A DNA stretch of 64,000 nt from Molanna angustata. Its lineage: Eukaryota > Arthropoda > Insecta > Trichoptera > Molannidae. This document shows positions 33,013 to 44,693 of the stretch, piece after piece; the stretch's first letter is position 1; every line of letters begins with the position of its first letter. Below the pieces are notes generated by a model. That model was not told the DNA's origin. It did no database searches and worked only from the letters and a program-made list of their open reading frames with translations. Position numbers and translations under genes: made by a program. Where the stretch lies: assembly GCA_963576475.1 (NCBI GenBank), contig OY754972.1, positions 8,423,062 through 8,487,061 on the forward strand. Direction: 5' to 3'.

Positions 33013-35826
33013 ATAATTAGCTTTTTACACACTTTTTTTTTACTCCACTTGTCTGTCCGTACTGGAATTTTGCAATTGTTCATAATTTGTGTATTACCGA
33101 TGACAATGCATGTTGAAACATTCACCTTTTTTTCATCAACTTCAGCGATATTTTGACAAACTTGAACAATTTTGTAATTTCATACTAACTTAGCGTAATT
33201 GTATGTATAAGTTTCATTTATATCGTATCTCAATAGATTCTTTATGTTCTGTATTCTAATTTGTTTGCTTTATAAAACAACTGTGTTTGACACGTGTTTG
33301 AAATTGGCAATATGAATGTAGGTATAGGGAGATGGTTATTTGATTATTGTGATTATGATTAATTGATTTAATAAAATATTTATAAGAATGATTATTGCGT
33401 GTTCAAAAGGTATTGTTAAAAACTCATCTCTCTATAACATGTAGATACACTACAAACAATTGGGTGCAACTGATAATTCATGCAATAAAATATTGTACTC
33501 ACTCTGATATATGTTTATTTATAACAATGTTTTATATAGTATCTATTAATATATTAAATTATTATATTTGATTCACACGTAATAAGAATGTGGAGGAAAG
33601 AACGGGATGCGTCTATGCCGGGCGACTGAAGAAATTCCTAACCACGCCGGTGGCACTTTATTGGTAGCATTGGTTTTACTTTACGCTTGCATATATTTTT
33701 TTTATGTTGGTATTTTTAAAAATACAAAGTAAAATTTTCAGAACTTCAGTATACTTCAGTTGTGTTTTGTTGTTTGTTGTGACCCGAAACATTTTGATCC
33801 TTTAAAATCTTGAAGTAAACCAAATAATAAATATAACACGTGTGATTTTGTAAAATTCTTGTTATTTTCGGTGTTAATCTACATACATACCATCACACCA
33901 TGTGATGGTGATGGTGTTGATCTATTGCCAGCTTTTGTATTTTTCGATTATCTTCGTAAGATGGCTGATAAGTTTTGTTGTGTTTTGAATAAATTGTCAA
34001 GTGAAATACGGCGAAGTGAAGTTGTATAATTTTCCGAAAATCAGTAATAAATCTTTTTTTGTGGAAAATAAATAAAAAAAAATAATAATCTACAAGGTAC
34101 ATTTTATTTAGAATCGTGTATTTTATGAATTATTTGGCACGATTTTTGAAATATTGCAAATAAAATCCTTCATGTGTGTATTTTGTAATTTTTTCGTGAG
34201 TTTTGTTTTTTTTTTAATAAATAATGATTGAAAAATGGTTATTTTTTATTTAAGTTATCCTTGAATCCATTCCTCAAAGCTGGAAACATTTTAAAATGGA
34301 AATTTAAATTTGCCTTGGACCGGTCACCTATTCATTGCCCCTATAGCGGAGATGCACGAAACCTTATGATTATCCGGTTACAGCTCCTATGTATTGAGTG
34401 ACACATCTGAAGTTTACTTCTATATTATTATCTGTGTTCCTAATGACGAGAGTAGGAGGGGATTATTGTTTATACGTTCAGCTTGAGTTGGTAGCCATGA
34501 CAAGTCAGTAGTGATGTGGGGACATCCTAGGGATGGTCCACCACGAATGTAAAAAATCTACGGACTAATGTGTTATTTATTTATTTTTATATCAAAATAC
34601 AGTTCAATACACAATACTTCTTAAAACTAAGAATCATATATATACTAAACGTATTTCTTCACCGAAAGAGTGAGTCTCGTGTTCAATGGAGGAATAGTGT
34701 AACACAAAATTATCCGAGCACAAATTTAATTCTACTTAATATTATACACATCGTTTATTTTTAGAGAATATGCCGCACACCCGTCGCTGGTTACCCTACA
34801 TTGTAGTTTATGCCGTGAATGTTTTGTGAATGAATCCATTGACAGTTTTTCAATGTTCACAGGAGACTGTATTGAAAATATTCATCAAATTACTGAAACA
34901 AAGTTAAAATTTATAATATTTAACGTTGGTTTGTTTACATTAATATTTTTATTTTTCGCTCGTCATTATACGTAGTTTTGTATGTTAATTAAAGATATTT
35001 GATGCATTTAAAAATTAAATAAATATAAAAAGAAGTTCATAAATTTTTCTGTAAGCGTGAAATCAAATCATCGGAAGACTCGAGAATTTATTTAAAGCAA
35101 AATATTTCAAATAAGATATATTAAATATAATTACTTCACTAGGCAGAGTCTGTTCCAAAGCAATTACCTGGAAAATTTGTATAGTTATACATTTAATAAT
35201 TTTAAAATACAACATAATATTACATTTGCTTGAAAAAAAATAATTCGCTCATAATCATAAACCTTTGATATGTCAATATCAATACCTCCTCAGAGCCTAA
35301 TCCTTTGATATGTTAAGTATCTGGATGGGTGAAATATTCTCAATTGAAAGCTTGATCGGTGCGTTTATCGCATTTTATTTTGATCTATTAAATAATTTAC
35401 GAATTGATAATTGTTATCATCTGTTATTATTTGTGGTACTTAATAGTTATTAATATCATTAATACATAGGCCATCGCCATTTAAAAAAAATATGTACAAA
35501 TAAATGAATTTTTTTCTTATCCATTTTGTTGAATTGAAAATAAATATTTGTTTTGTAAGTGCTACATATTGATAAATAAAAATCTGATGCTCATTTGAAA
35601 CTCGTTTTATAACATTTCTCGTCATATATACGTTTTCACCATAAAACCTCGTAAAGTAATTGCATTATTAACAAGTTTGCGGTATCTGAAGTTAAATTTT
35701 CACAAAACCTCTTGAGTAAAAGCGGGATTCTTAGTAAAATTACAAAGATAATATTCAATAAACTCATAATGAACTGGAATATTATCGGAATAAGTTAACG
35801 GATAATATTATACATTCTAAATTATA
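33013..35826. other. SELENBP1 intron sequence, no named feature
   Basis: Very AT-rich. The short repeat word ACATACATACCATCAC recurs near 33890, and a CCGCACACCCGTCGCTGGTT fragment near 34770 matches 10.9 and 51.0 kb. Otherwise I see nothing supportable. Confidence 0.45.
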
Positions 35827-35960
35827 TTATCGCACTTATGAAAATTTCTTTTGAACAAAGACATTTTTCGTTTATTGCTCCTCGACTCTACAACAGTTTA
35901 CCTCCATCTCTCAAAGAAATAACATCTCAAGCAATATTCAAAACAAAAATATATCATGAA
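35827..35960 (+). pseudogene. LINE RT C-terminal fragment
   Basis: Reads FEQRHFSFIAPRLYNSLPPS then a short Lys-rich end and stop, the terminal A-R-L-x-N-S-L-P motif common in CR1/Jockey ORF2. Confidence 0.7.
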
Positions 35961-36036
35961 TAACTAATGGACAAAACTAACGCAAATACTGAGTACCTAC
36001 TCTGCAAAAATCTTGCTAATAAACGCCATTTTGTAT

Positions 36037-36413
36037 TGAATATTTTTATTATTGCATATGCGCAAACATTGGATTTTTTCCCTGTCGAGAGTCAAAGATA
36101 ATTTTTAACAGATTTTTTAATTATCTCAATAGAGACGAAGTTGGAATATTTATGATTTTGTCTTATTTGATAGGGATCTCATTAAAAAGGCATAATTGGT
36201 GAACGTTGCGCAAGCGCATAAAGTGATCACGTAAACCAGCCGATGACAGGTCGTAAGCCCTGTAGGTGCCTTGATTTCCCGGTTCTCCCACAGTAAATAT
36301 TCCAACTTCGTCTCTATTGAGATAATTATAAAATTTGTTAAAAAATATCTTTGACTCTCGACAGGGAAAAAAATCCAATGTTTGCGCATATGCAATAATA
36401 AAAATATTCGATT
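36037..36413. repeat. Foldback element carrying family Y copy 1
   Basis: Arms of about 117 nt (36037-36153 and 36294-36413) are inverted copies of ATTCCAACTTCGTCTCTATT..GACTCTCGACAGGGAAAAAA..GCATATGCAATAAT. The roughly 140-nt loop holds the family Y core (36165-36293). Confidence 0.88.
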
Positions 36414-36704
36414 ACTTACACATTGGTACAAGTAGGTAAATAAGACAAAAATGACCTTATAAGTCTGGCGCAATTCAGGGGTGACTTCTATGCGAAAAAT
36501 GCATTTTCACCTCAGATATAAGAATTGTAGCTTTCATTATTTACAAAAAAAAACAATTCTCTCAATTGATGGCGTTACAACAAAATAAATAAAAAATAAT
36601 AAGATTGTTGTTCATAATTTCACCGATAGATGGCTGTAGTAAAAATTCCTTATTTTCAAGCGCAAAGAATTTCAGTATTACAATATAACGAACTTTCAAA
36701 ATTG

Positions 36705-36885
36705 AATTGATAGGGATCTCATTAAAAAGGCATAATTGGTGAACGTTGCGCAAGCGCATAAAGTGATCACGTAAACCAGCCGATGACAGGTCGTAAGCGC
36801 TGTAGGTGCCTTGATTTCCCGGTTCTCCTACAATAAATATTCCAACTTCGTCTCTATTGAGATAATTAAAAAATCTGTTAAAAAA
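36705..36885. repeat. Family Y copy 2
   Basis: Almost identical to 36165-36345 (a few changes such as CCCTGTAGG to CGCTGTAGG). Ends carry imperfect inverted words GATCTCATTAAA and TATCTCAATAGA. The minus strand keeps an open frame reading DLSSAGLRDHFMRLRNVHQL. Confidence 0.85.
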
Positions 36886-37648
36886 AGCCATTTTGTATAT
36901 TTGAAAATCTTACTAATGAACGCTATATAACGACTGTGTAATTGTAACAAGCGTAAAACCAAAAATAATCCGACAACGTTGTAATTACGCACTCACGCAT
37001 GCGTAGAACCGCCAGCCGCCATCCGCCATTATAATTTTGTCGTAATTAATATTTTCATGTGTTTTTCGCATTTCAAAATAGGTATATGGGAAAATATAAC
37101 GAATAATTTCATCATACGAATACTCAAGCGAACACCATTGTAGATATTATAAAACAGCATTTTTTGACAACTTTTCGCTCCTTAAATGCACAACTATCGA
37201 GAATATAATAATTTGCAGAGTTTTCTTCATATTATTCTAACATATAACAATATAAACACGCATATCAAAATAAAATTTGATTTGTGATAAATGACAGTTG
37301 TCTTAAAACACCGCTTAACTACCTTGGACAGGCGTGCAAGCGTTGTCTAAAATTTGTATGAGAGATACATTGTCGTCGACCAACTGATCTACTACACAGC
37401 GTATATTAGTAACATTTTTGCCTACACGGGTGTTAAACGGTCGTGTTACTTTTAAAACACGTTTGTTTGTAAGACTGCTAATGTATGTAGAGCGGAAACT
37501 GTTGGACAGCAGTAGTTTGAAATATGGTGTGATAAAAAATAATTAAAATAAAATGTAATTATATAATGTTGTGTGCATATAATTGGACACCCATCACACT
37601 CATAATAATAACTGATATTATTATAGAAATAATTGGGTCAGCCATTAC

Positions 37649-37795
37649 AGATATTAACACCATTCACTTTATTACCTGCCGTTACTCTCCTTTCAATATC
37701 TTTTACCAGTCTTCCACCACGCTGAAACATGCTTCCAACGTATAAATATTCATCAACTTGTTCCAATTGTACATTCTCCACTGGTATAATGCACT
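37649..37795 (-). pseudogene. LINE RT fragment (type A)
   Basis: The minus strand reads VENVQLEQVDEYLYVGSMF, then KDIERRVTAGNKVNGV. This is the segment just before the DKDIERRVMAGNRINGA block of the copy at 50.1 kb. Confidence 0.75.
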
Positions 37796-38293
37796 ATAAT
37801 GTATAAAATAATTTCCTAATTAAAAAAAAGCACGCCAAATGTACATCTTACATAATACATATTATGACTAAATAACGCAAAAGTTGCAAAATATTTATTT
37901 GCATAAAATCATTTTTTGAAGTCGGCGCCAAACTTTTTGTGGCCCTCTTCATGGATCATAGGTATGTATGTTTGTTTGGCGGGCAAAAACGGGGGTTTGC
38001 GGAAAAAAATGATTAGGAAAACTAAAAATGATTTATTTTAGAAAAGAAATATTTATTTCAATACGAGTAAACATTACTAAAGGCGATCAAGGTATTCTGT
38101 TCTGGGGTTGTTGTTAGAGATATTCATTTTTGACCAATTAAATTTTCGTACTTTATTTATGTACTAATTGCTTAAAAATATTTATATAAAAGTAGTATTG
38201 TTTGAGTATTCATCTATTTTTTTTTTAATTCACCAACAGGTTTGTACAAAGAAAACTTATCGATATTGAAAATGAACCCTTTTTCTTATTTAG

Positions 38294-38443
38294 GAACAAC
38301 CATCTCCTGTATTTGTCAAAGGACGAAGATTGGACGGAGCTCCTCAAATGCTTCAGCTGTCATTGGATGGAAAACGTCTTTACGTATCATCTTCACTCTA
38401 TTCTCCGTGGGACAAACAATTCTATCCTGAAATGATTGAAAAA
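38294..38443 (+). CDS. SELENBP1: SELENBP1 coding exon (third in window)
   Basis: Encodes exactly 50 codons: [19 protein letters not shown], then [19 protein letters not shown] and [12 protein letters not shown]. The [11 protein letters not shown] and WDKQFYP blocks are family signatures. It is in phase 0 at both ends, with acceptor CTTATTTAG and a strong donor GTAAGT. A frame that starts upstream in the intron is irrelevant. Confidence 0.95.
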
Positions 38444-38696
38444 GTAAGTGAAGAATATAAGAATATATAGTAGACATGCGCAAACTAGGTTGGTGTATAA
38501 GATGCAATGACCATTGTTTCTAACCGCGAAAGAAAAATACCAAAACGCTATCGTTTTGCACACTCGCTAATGAAGTCGTTCTCTATTATTTCTTATCCGT
38601 CTCGTAGTCAACTTTGTAAATAATTGAGTAATTGCCTCGCATACTTTTAATGTCATTCGTATCATATACTTACTGAGAATCATCTGAGTTGTAACG

Positions 38697-39033
38697 CCTA
38701 CTGTCCACGGATATGTCATTTGTATGATGCATGCATCCTACAAATGACGGTAGGCGTATGTATTTTGCATATTTGTTATGTCCACGCTGCGTCATGCAAT
38801 CGTCAACCACGCTACAAAACGTCTCGGTTTTCTTTCAACTAGCATCGAGAAAGCAAGTATTTTCACGTATTTTGTGCACGCACCGCATGACGAATGCATG
38901 ACGTGCGGCTGACGCGACGTTGCCGCTCCGTGGACACAGTTTTGATTGTTTCTATGCAAGATGCAAGCATTCGTCTTGCATTCGTCAATTGACGAAAGCG
39001 TGCGCGTGACGTGCGGTTTACGTGGACAGTAGG
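38697..39033. mobile_element. MITE with 13-bp terminal inverted repeats
   Basis: CCTACTGTCCACG at 38697-38709 and its inverse CGTGGACAGTAGG at 39021-39033. The interior is CpG-rich with repeated TGCATGACG/CGTCATGCA words, unlike its AT-rich surroundings. No clear target duplication and no coding frame, so the superfamily is open (hAT-like is one option). Confidence 0.82.
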
Positions 39034-39039
39034 ATCGTA

Positions 39040-39844
39040 TTCTTTTGAATACGCAAAAATGATAAAAATAACGCGTATTGCTAAAGTGCTTAAAGGCACT
39101 TATACATAATTCATGTAAACGCTAAAAAAGTTTGACTTGGTAGTGAGGAGTCGGCCACAACCCAGTCGTTTTTTAATATTATTTAAATGAAAATTATTCA
39201 GTCATGTGAGTGTTCAAGTAGGTACATTCGAGTATGGACCAATAATTTAATATTAACCAATTCTTGGTGATCATTTTGAATCTGGTCCGGTTCCCACTGC
39301 CTATGATAAACGTACATAATGTGATTTGGGTCAAATTTGGCGTGCTGGAATTTATTCCTGACCATTCTACGTGTGTACATTGGGTGGCGGCAGTATATAC
39401 TGTATGTGGAGTACCATAGGATCTCGTTTATTATTTATTCTCACTGACCACAGACAGGGGGGGGGCTCAGGCTATGGCCAGGGGCCACCGGGAAGGTCGG
39501 GCACGAAGTATGGGACGGGGCGTATCTCTATGCAGGCCGGGTAGAACTCAGAAGCCCCTAATTTGCATTCCGTAATCACAACCGGCTCTATCTGATGTCG
39601 TAGAACAAGGACAAATGGAGGATTGGCAAATTAATGTCCAGAATAGCAATGTGAATATCTTCAAGCACAGTAGCTATATAAATATTTCCCATGTCGAAAT
39701 GATTTGTTTACAACTGCAAAAACTGGAAATGTATTTCATTATACTTAATATTTCTTGGGTGCTGCAGAATCCTATATACCTACATTAGTTATAATAAATA
39801 TTTATGTATAACCTACTTAAAATATTAAAAGTATTAATGTTTTA
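39040..39844. other. Intron sequence with a GC-rich island
   Basis: A minus-strand family Z word lies at about 39133-39178. A G-rich, GC-rich segment (about 39450-39600) stands out from the AT-rich background but shows no recognisable frame or RNA. Confidence 0.5.
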
Positions 39845-40565
39845 TATATTGTATTTATTTATTTATACATCTTTTTGTACATAATATAAACAAATATAAC
39901 TGTACACTGGCGGGCTTATTGCCATTAGGCAATTTCTTCCAACCAACCAGATTACAAAGTATGACAACATTGTGTATGTACAACAGCAAATAAAAAAGAG
40001 TAAAAGAAATCAAAGAAAATACGTATAACACTTAAATACTATTAAAACAAAAAAAAAATTATAATTCATAGCAAGAAAAAGGATATGGTAAGGACAGGAG
40101 AGGAAATCGGGATCAGGTGTTCAAGGATAAATATTCCTTCTTTAGTTTTTTCTTGAAAATACTAAGTGAGTTAGACGACGCAATATCCGGACTAAGGCTA
40201 TTCCATAATCTTGCTGATTGTACTTCGAACGAAGAGCTGAGAAATTCTGTATTATGGATAGGTATGGAAAGTGTTGTACATTCAGCAGATCGGAGTGGAA
40301 GTCCATGACTGGATAAATAAGTGAATTTGCTTTTGAGGTACTGTGGCAGGTTTGGGTTCGAGAGAATATTGTACAATAGTGACAAAATGTGTATATTGCG
40401 CCGCTGGCGTATCCTGGGCCAACAAAGAAGATTGCGGTAAGGTGATATGCGATCAAATTTTTTCAACCCAAAGATGAATCTGATACATATATTCTGAAGA
40501 CGTTCAAGTTTATTGAGATGCACTTCATTTGCATCCAAGTAGCATACATCGGCATAATCAAGCAA
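39845..40565 (-). mobile_element. 5'-truncated CR1/Jockey-like LINE
   Basis: The minus strand holds the ORF2 C-terminus (40113-40565) and a 3' UTR with CTGGTTGGTTGGAAGAAATT and GCAATAAGCCCGCCAGTGTA, ending in an (AAAT)n tail. A second copy of the same 3' tail lies at 40620-40745. Confidence 0.85.
40113..40565 (-). CDS. LINE RT C-terminal fragment (150 aa)
   Basis: Starts LDYADVCYLDANEVHLNKLE followed by RLQNICIRFIFGL, the typical post-thumb region of CR1-like ORF2, and ends with ARLWNSLSPDIASSN and FKKKLKKEYLSL. There are no RT catalytic residues, so this is a remnant although the frame is open. Close relative of 30.03 kb. Confidence 0.82.
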   Translation of the reverse strand: MLDYADVCYLDANEVHLNKLERLQNICIRFIFGLKKFDRISPYRNLLCWPRIRQRRNIHILSLLYNILSNPNLPQYLKSKFTYLSSHGLPLRSAECTTLSIPIHNTEFLSSSFEVQSARLWNSLSPDIASSNSLSIFKKKLKKEYLSLNT

Positions 40566-40619
40566 TGGAAGAAGGAGTGATTGAGCAAGAATTATTTTAC
40601 AACGGTATATATTTTGTAT

Positions 40620-40745
40620 CGGTTTGTATCGGTATATATTTATTTATTTATCTTTCTGTACATAATATAAATAAATATATTGTACACTGGCTTAGTGCCA
40701 TTAGGCTATTTCTTCCAACCAACCAGATTACAAAGTATAACAAAA
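40620..40745 (-). repeat. Second LINE 3' tail of the same family
   Basis: Matches 39850-39975 (TTATTTATTTAT..CTTTCTGTACATAATATAAA..GGCTATTTCTTCCAACCAAC). It is a separate, very short insertion. Confidence 0.75.
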
Positions 40746-40791
40746 TTGTGTATGTACAACAAAAAAAACAGAACATATATATAACACAATT

Positions 40792-40893
40792 ATAGGACGA
40801 CCGTTTCGGCTGACTAGGCCCTTATCAACTGGTCGTTGACAAGTTGATAAGGCCAGTTGATAAGGGCCTAGTCAGCCGAAACGGTCGTCCTAT
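40792..40893. repeat. Perfect 41-bp-arm inverted repeat with hammerhead-like core
   Basis: Arms 40792-40832 and 40853-40893 are perfect reverse complements around a 20-nt spacer. The right arm reads TTGATAAGGGCCTAGTCAGC, CGAAACGGTC and is followed by CACGTAGAAGC, parallel to 31.97 kb. Confidence 0.93.
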
Positions 40894-40934
40894 TATAAGA
40901 TAAATTTATACACGTAGAAGCATAATCGTACTAT

Positions 40935-41580
40935 GAAGTTTTACACCTTAAATACCGTCCGTATTGACAATTTAAAATACTAGTATAATGGAATTGTACA
41001 CCTTAAATACCGTCCGTATTGACAATTTAAATACCTAGTATAATAGAGTTTTACACCTTAAATACCGTCCGTATTGACAATTTAAAATAACAATTATAAT
41101 GGAGTTATACACCTTAAATACCATCCGTATTTACAATTCAAAATACCTAGTATAATAGAGTTTTACACCTTAAATACCGTCCGTATTGACAATTTAAAAT
41201 ACATTGTATAATGGATTTTTACACCTTAAATACCGTCCGTATTGACAATTTAAAATACCTTAAATTACACCTTAAATACCGTCCGTATTGACAATTTAAA
41301 AAACCTAGTATAATGGAGTTTTACACCTTACATAAATACCGTGCGTATTGACAATTTAAAATACCTCGTATAATGGAGTTTTACGCCTTAAATACCGTCC
41401 GTATTGACAATTTAAAATACCTTAAATTACACCTTAAATACCGTCCGTATTGACAATTTAAAAAACCTAGTATAATGGAGTTTTACACCTGACATAAATA
41501 CCGTGCGTATTGACAATTTAAAATACCTCGTATAATGTAGTTTTACGCCTTAAATACCGTCCGTATTGACAATTTAAAAA
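40935..41580. repeat. Tandem satellite, about 12 units of 49-60 bp, partly higher order
   Basis: Each unit contains ACCTTAAATACCGTCCGTAT TGACAATTTAAAATAC and usually TATAATGGAGTTTT. The last six units form two repeats of a three-unit block (short unit AAATTACACC; CATAAATACCGTGCG variant; CGCCTTAAATA variant). It adjoins the inverted repeat. Confidence 0.95.
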
Positions 41581-41714
41581 ATATTGTTAGTTTATTTTGT
41601 TGTTCGAATCTAAACACATAAATTCCCATTTCGGTGGACGTTATTTAACCCAAGAGTAAAAGTTTTTTTTATCTTTTTTTTATCATTTCCGTTTTAATAT
41701 ATTTCATTTTAAAT

Positions 41715-42800
41715 AAGTACATGCAGAAAAAGAATTACATGCAGCGGCCAGACAAGAGGCCAAGAAGAAGAGTTATAAGTTCGTCTGGGTCAAGAATGGT
41801 AGAGTGTATCTACGAAAATCTGACACTTCTCCTACCATCCTCATATCTAGTAATGAGAAACTGTTGAACATTTAAACCGCTCAACAAAATGAACTCGACA
41901 GAAGACATGTTATCTAGTTTTACAACTCACTATGCCACTAAATATACATATTTTATCAGAATGTTCGTGGACTACTAACCAAAACATCTGAAATATCACT
42001 TGAAATTCTCAATACCGACTATGATATCATTTGTCTGACCGAGACGTGGCTCAACTCATCCATATTTAATACAGAAATAATTAATGACAATAGATACATT
42101 GTCTACAGACGGGATAGAGAGAGCACTTCGTCCAATAAAACAAAATCAAAATAAGTCTCTAATCCCGTCGTCGAGTCACAGACTTGATCTATTTGTATAA
42201 AATTATCAACAATCAAATTGACACCGAACTTCTATCTGAAATAAAACTTCACACAAATTCTCGTATAAGGAACCCAGAACTATTTAGATTACAGTTTTTC
42301 AACATTAACACAAGTTTTTTTAATACCATTACTCGGATGTTTAGATTTTATAATACTTTTCATACTAATAAAGACATAGATATTTTTGGTGACAGTCTGG
42401 TGACATTCAGGAAGAAAACTTTCCTCACTTGTAAATTAACATATTAAACTAGCTTTTTGTTTTTATTTTTTTTTCTTTCTAGCTTTAATGTTTTCTCTTT
42501 TTTATCTGGTTGTGCTTAATTGTATATTTTATAGTAATGTTTATCTTTTTGTTTTGTTAACATCTTTCGCTATTTTTCTTTGATGTGATCTTAATCCTTG
42601 TTGTATCTGTTTTGTTTTTATATAATTTCCATTTAAGATATTTTTATTTTCCTATAGATTTGTATACCAATTTTTAATGCAGGATGTGGCCACTTGTAAT
42701 TGGCTGACCAGTTTTATATTAGCTTTTTATTATTTTTTGAAACTATTGATTTATAATAACTTGTTAGCTGTAAGTGGTCCATAATAATGAATAAATAAAC
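41715..42800 (+). mobile_element. Internally deleted LINE (ORF1 end, endonuclease start, RT end)
   Basis: 41718-41874 reads the C-terminal YKFVWVKNGRVYLRK domain of an ORF1 protein (FP-domain type) and its stop. 41950-42150 reads the start of an AP endonuclease (FYQNVRGLLTKTSEISLEI, CLTETWLN). From about 42155 the frame jumps to the last about 95 codons of the RT (RRRVTDLIYLYKIINN to FRKKTFLTCKLTY). The middle of ORF2 is missing. A 3' UTR follows, ending in AATGAATAAATAAACA. Confidence 0.82.
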
Positions 42801-43055
42801 ACCAACAAGCTTTACAACCAGTACTTGTAAACATAGTACAAGGTTAAACTAATAACTCAACTTTACGAATTTGATACGGCAAACTCCTAACCATATATAA
42901 TAATATTAATTTAAATTCCTTATTTTATAAAATATGACTGCTATTTTTGACTCTCCGTAATTAATATTGAGTGCAAAATTGATGAAAGTTAAATGAACGA
43001 GATGAAAATTATATCCAACATTAAGTTTTCCCCCAAATTTCTCTTAATTTTCCAG

Positions 43056-43174
43056 GGATCCTGGATGGTGAAATTGGATATTGATACAGAGAAGGGTGGC
43101 ATGAAGCTGGATGAGAATTTCTTGGTTGAGTTCAACAAGGGACCGGATGGGCCTGTTTTGGCTCACGAAATGAG
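43056..43174 (+). CDS. SELENBP1: SELENBP1 coding exon (fourth in window)
   Basis: Encodes [19 protein letters not shown], then [20 protein letters not shown], close to residues 420-458 of the family (L-D-V/I-D-T-x-K-G-G-x-K-L signature). It enters in phase 0 after TTTTCCAG and leaves after two bases (AG) of an Arg codon before GTAATA, completed by the last exon. The His in LAHEM is conserved across the family. Confidence 0.95.
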
Positions 43175-43399
43175 GTAATAATTCAACATAATATTATAAT
43201 TTACTTACCTGCTGTAATAAACCTTCACTTAATACGTACCGTAGTTAAATTCAGATCGTAAAAGACTTGGAAATATACAGGATACGTTGCGGTCAAGACA
43301 AGAGTTCATCCACGAGGTAATGGTTTATGAAATGGAATTATTCAAGAAAATGAACAAATAAACAAGAGTGAGAATTTTGTTTTTATCAAATTTCGTCCT

Positions 43400-43680
43400 G
43401 TAATAATTTTCTTACGGGTACTACATTGGCTGCTGCCCAGTGACATTTTAAGTATAGACACGTTATATAAGAACAAAACGCAAAAAATGGTACAGTTTAA
43501 AAATTCTTACAATATCACCAAGTAATTCTCTAAAGCCAACTATTATAAAAAATAAAACAAACACTACTTTCGCACAGCGTAATTTTAGATTTCTTGTTCC
43601 CAAAATGTTTAATTTTCTACTACGATGACTGGAAACAGTTGACAAGAAATGTGCTGAAAAAAACAATAATTGCTTGGCTT
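43400..43680 (+). pseudogene. Probable decayed LINE RT C-terminus
   Basis: Out-of-frame pieces (VLHWLLPSDI-like, then RNFRFLVPKMFNFLL) have the order seen at the end of CR1-like ORF2. Weak; it rests on pattern only. Confidence 0.4.
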
Positions 43681-44009
43681 ATATCCATAGGTACCTATAG
43701 ATGAATCAAATAATAAATTGACTTCATTTCTAACTTAATTGGACCTGAAAATTTGTTAAATTTACCTTATTTTTAGAATCATTATTGTATGTGTGTGTTG
43801 AGTTGTGTTGGTTATTGATACTATAGTAACTATTACTAACGGACGCCCTAAACCTAGTTGGGCGTCCAACGTGTAAATATTTTTTTATACAGCGTACAAC
43901 TTGGAAAAATTTACATGTAAAACTGCACCTACTTTGTTAATGTACTAATATATTTTGTTGTTATAATTCATGTAATGTTACTTACGCTGTTTTATGTCTA
44001 ATAATACAT

Positions 44010-44375
44010 ACACATACATACATACCATCACGCCATGTCCCTTGCGGGGTAGGCAGAGAGAACCGAACGCCACATTTTTCTATCCTGGCACGCATCTCTC
44101 GCCTCGTCCACATTCATGCATCGTCTATTGCTCACACTTCTAACATTTCCGTCTTTCAAAATTTCGTTCACATGGTCGTGCCATCCCTTTCTTGGGCGTC
44201 CCCGACCTCTAATTCCATTCCTTTCCGCTCTGTATATTTTCTTCGTCAGGCGCTCCTCATTCACTCTCCCCATGTGACCAAACCATCTCAATGTGTTCAC
44301 TTTCATTCTAGTAATGACATCTTTCTTCATCTTACATTCTTTCCTTATGTCCTCATTTCTTACCCGGTCATACAT
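44010..44375 (-). pseudogene. LINE RT tail (type A)
   Basis: The minus strand reads YDRVRNEDIRKECKMKKDV, LRWFGHMGRVNEERLTKKIY, GRGRPRKGWHDHVNEILKD, WRSVLSAYPARDMA and then TGATGGTATG and a (TATG)n tail. 5' truncated, otherwise open. Confidence 0.85.
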
Positions 44376-44693
44376 AATAATACTATGTAAAAAGAATAAA
44401 TAAATAAAAAATTAAGACTACACACGACAATACATTTAGTGAGAATGAGATGGTACAGTTATAGACCCACACTGTAGGCATATTTTGTATTTTACTCTAG
44501 CGCAATCACATTATAATTATCTCTTACACCAAATAATGACTGTGAAAGAGACGAACTTATATAAAGTTATAGCTGAGTGAAAAAGCAAATACAAAAAAAG
44601 AATCCCTCTGCATACCTACAAGCGAATGTGACTTGTCTATGTAGGTACTCTCTCGTTTACTCAAGTTAAAAATAACTATCGAAAAATCAGTAA

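Noticed and set aside
36150..36473. 107-codon minus-strand frame as a gene
   Set aside because: It is built from family Y repeat sequence and runs into the foldback arm; treated as a repeat with a conserved short frame instead.
40935..41580. CRISPR-like array
   Set aside because: Units are contiguous tandem repeats without unique spacers, in a eukaryotic genome.
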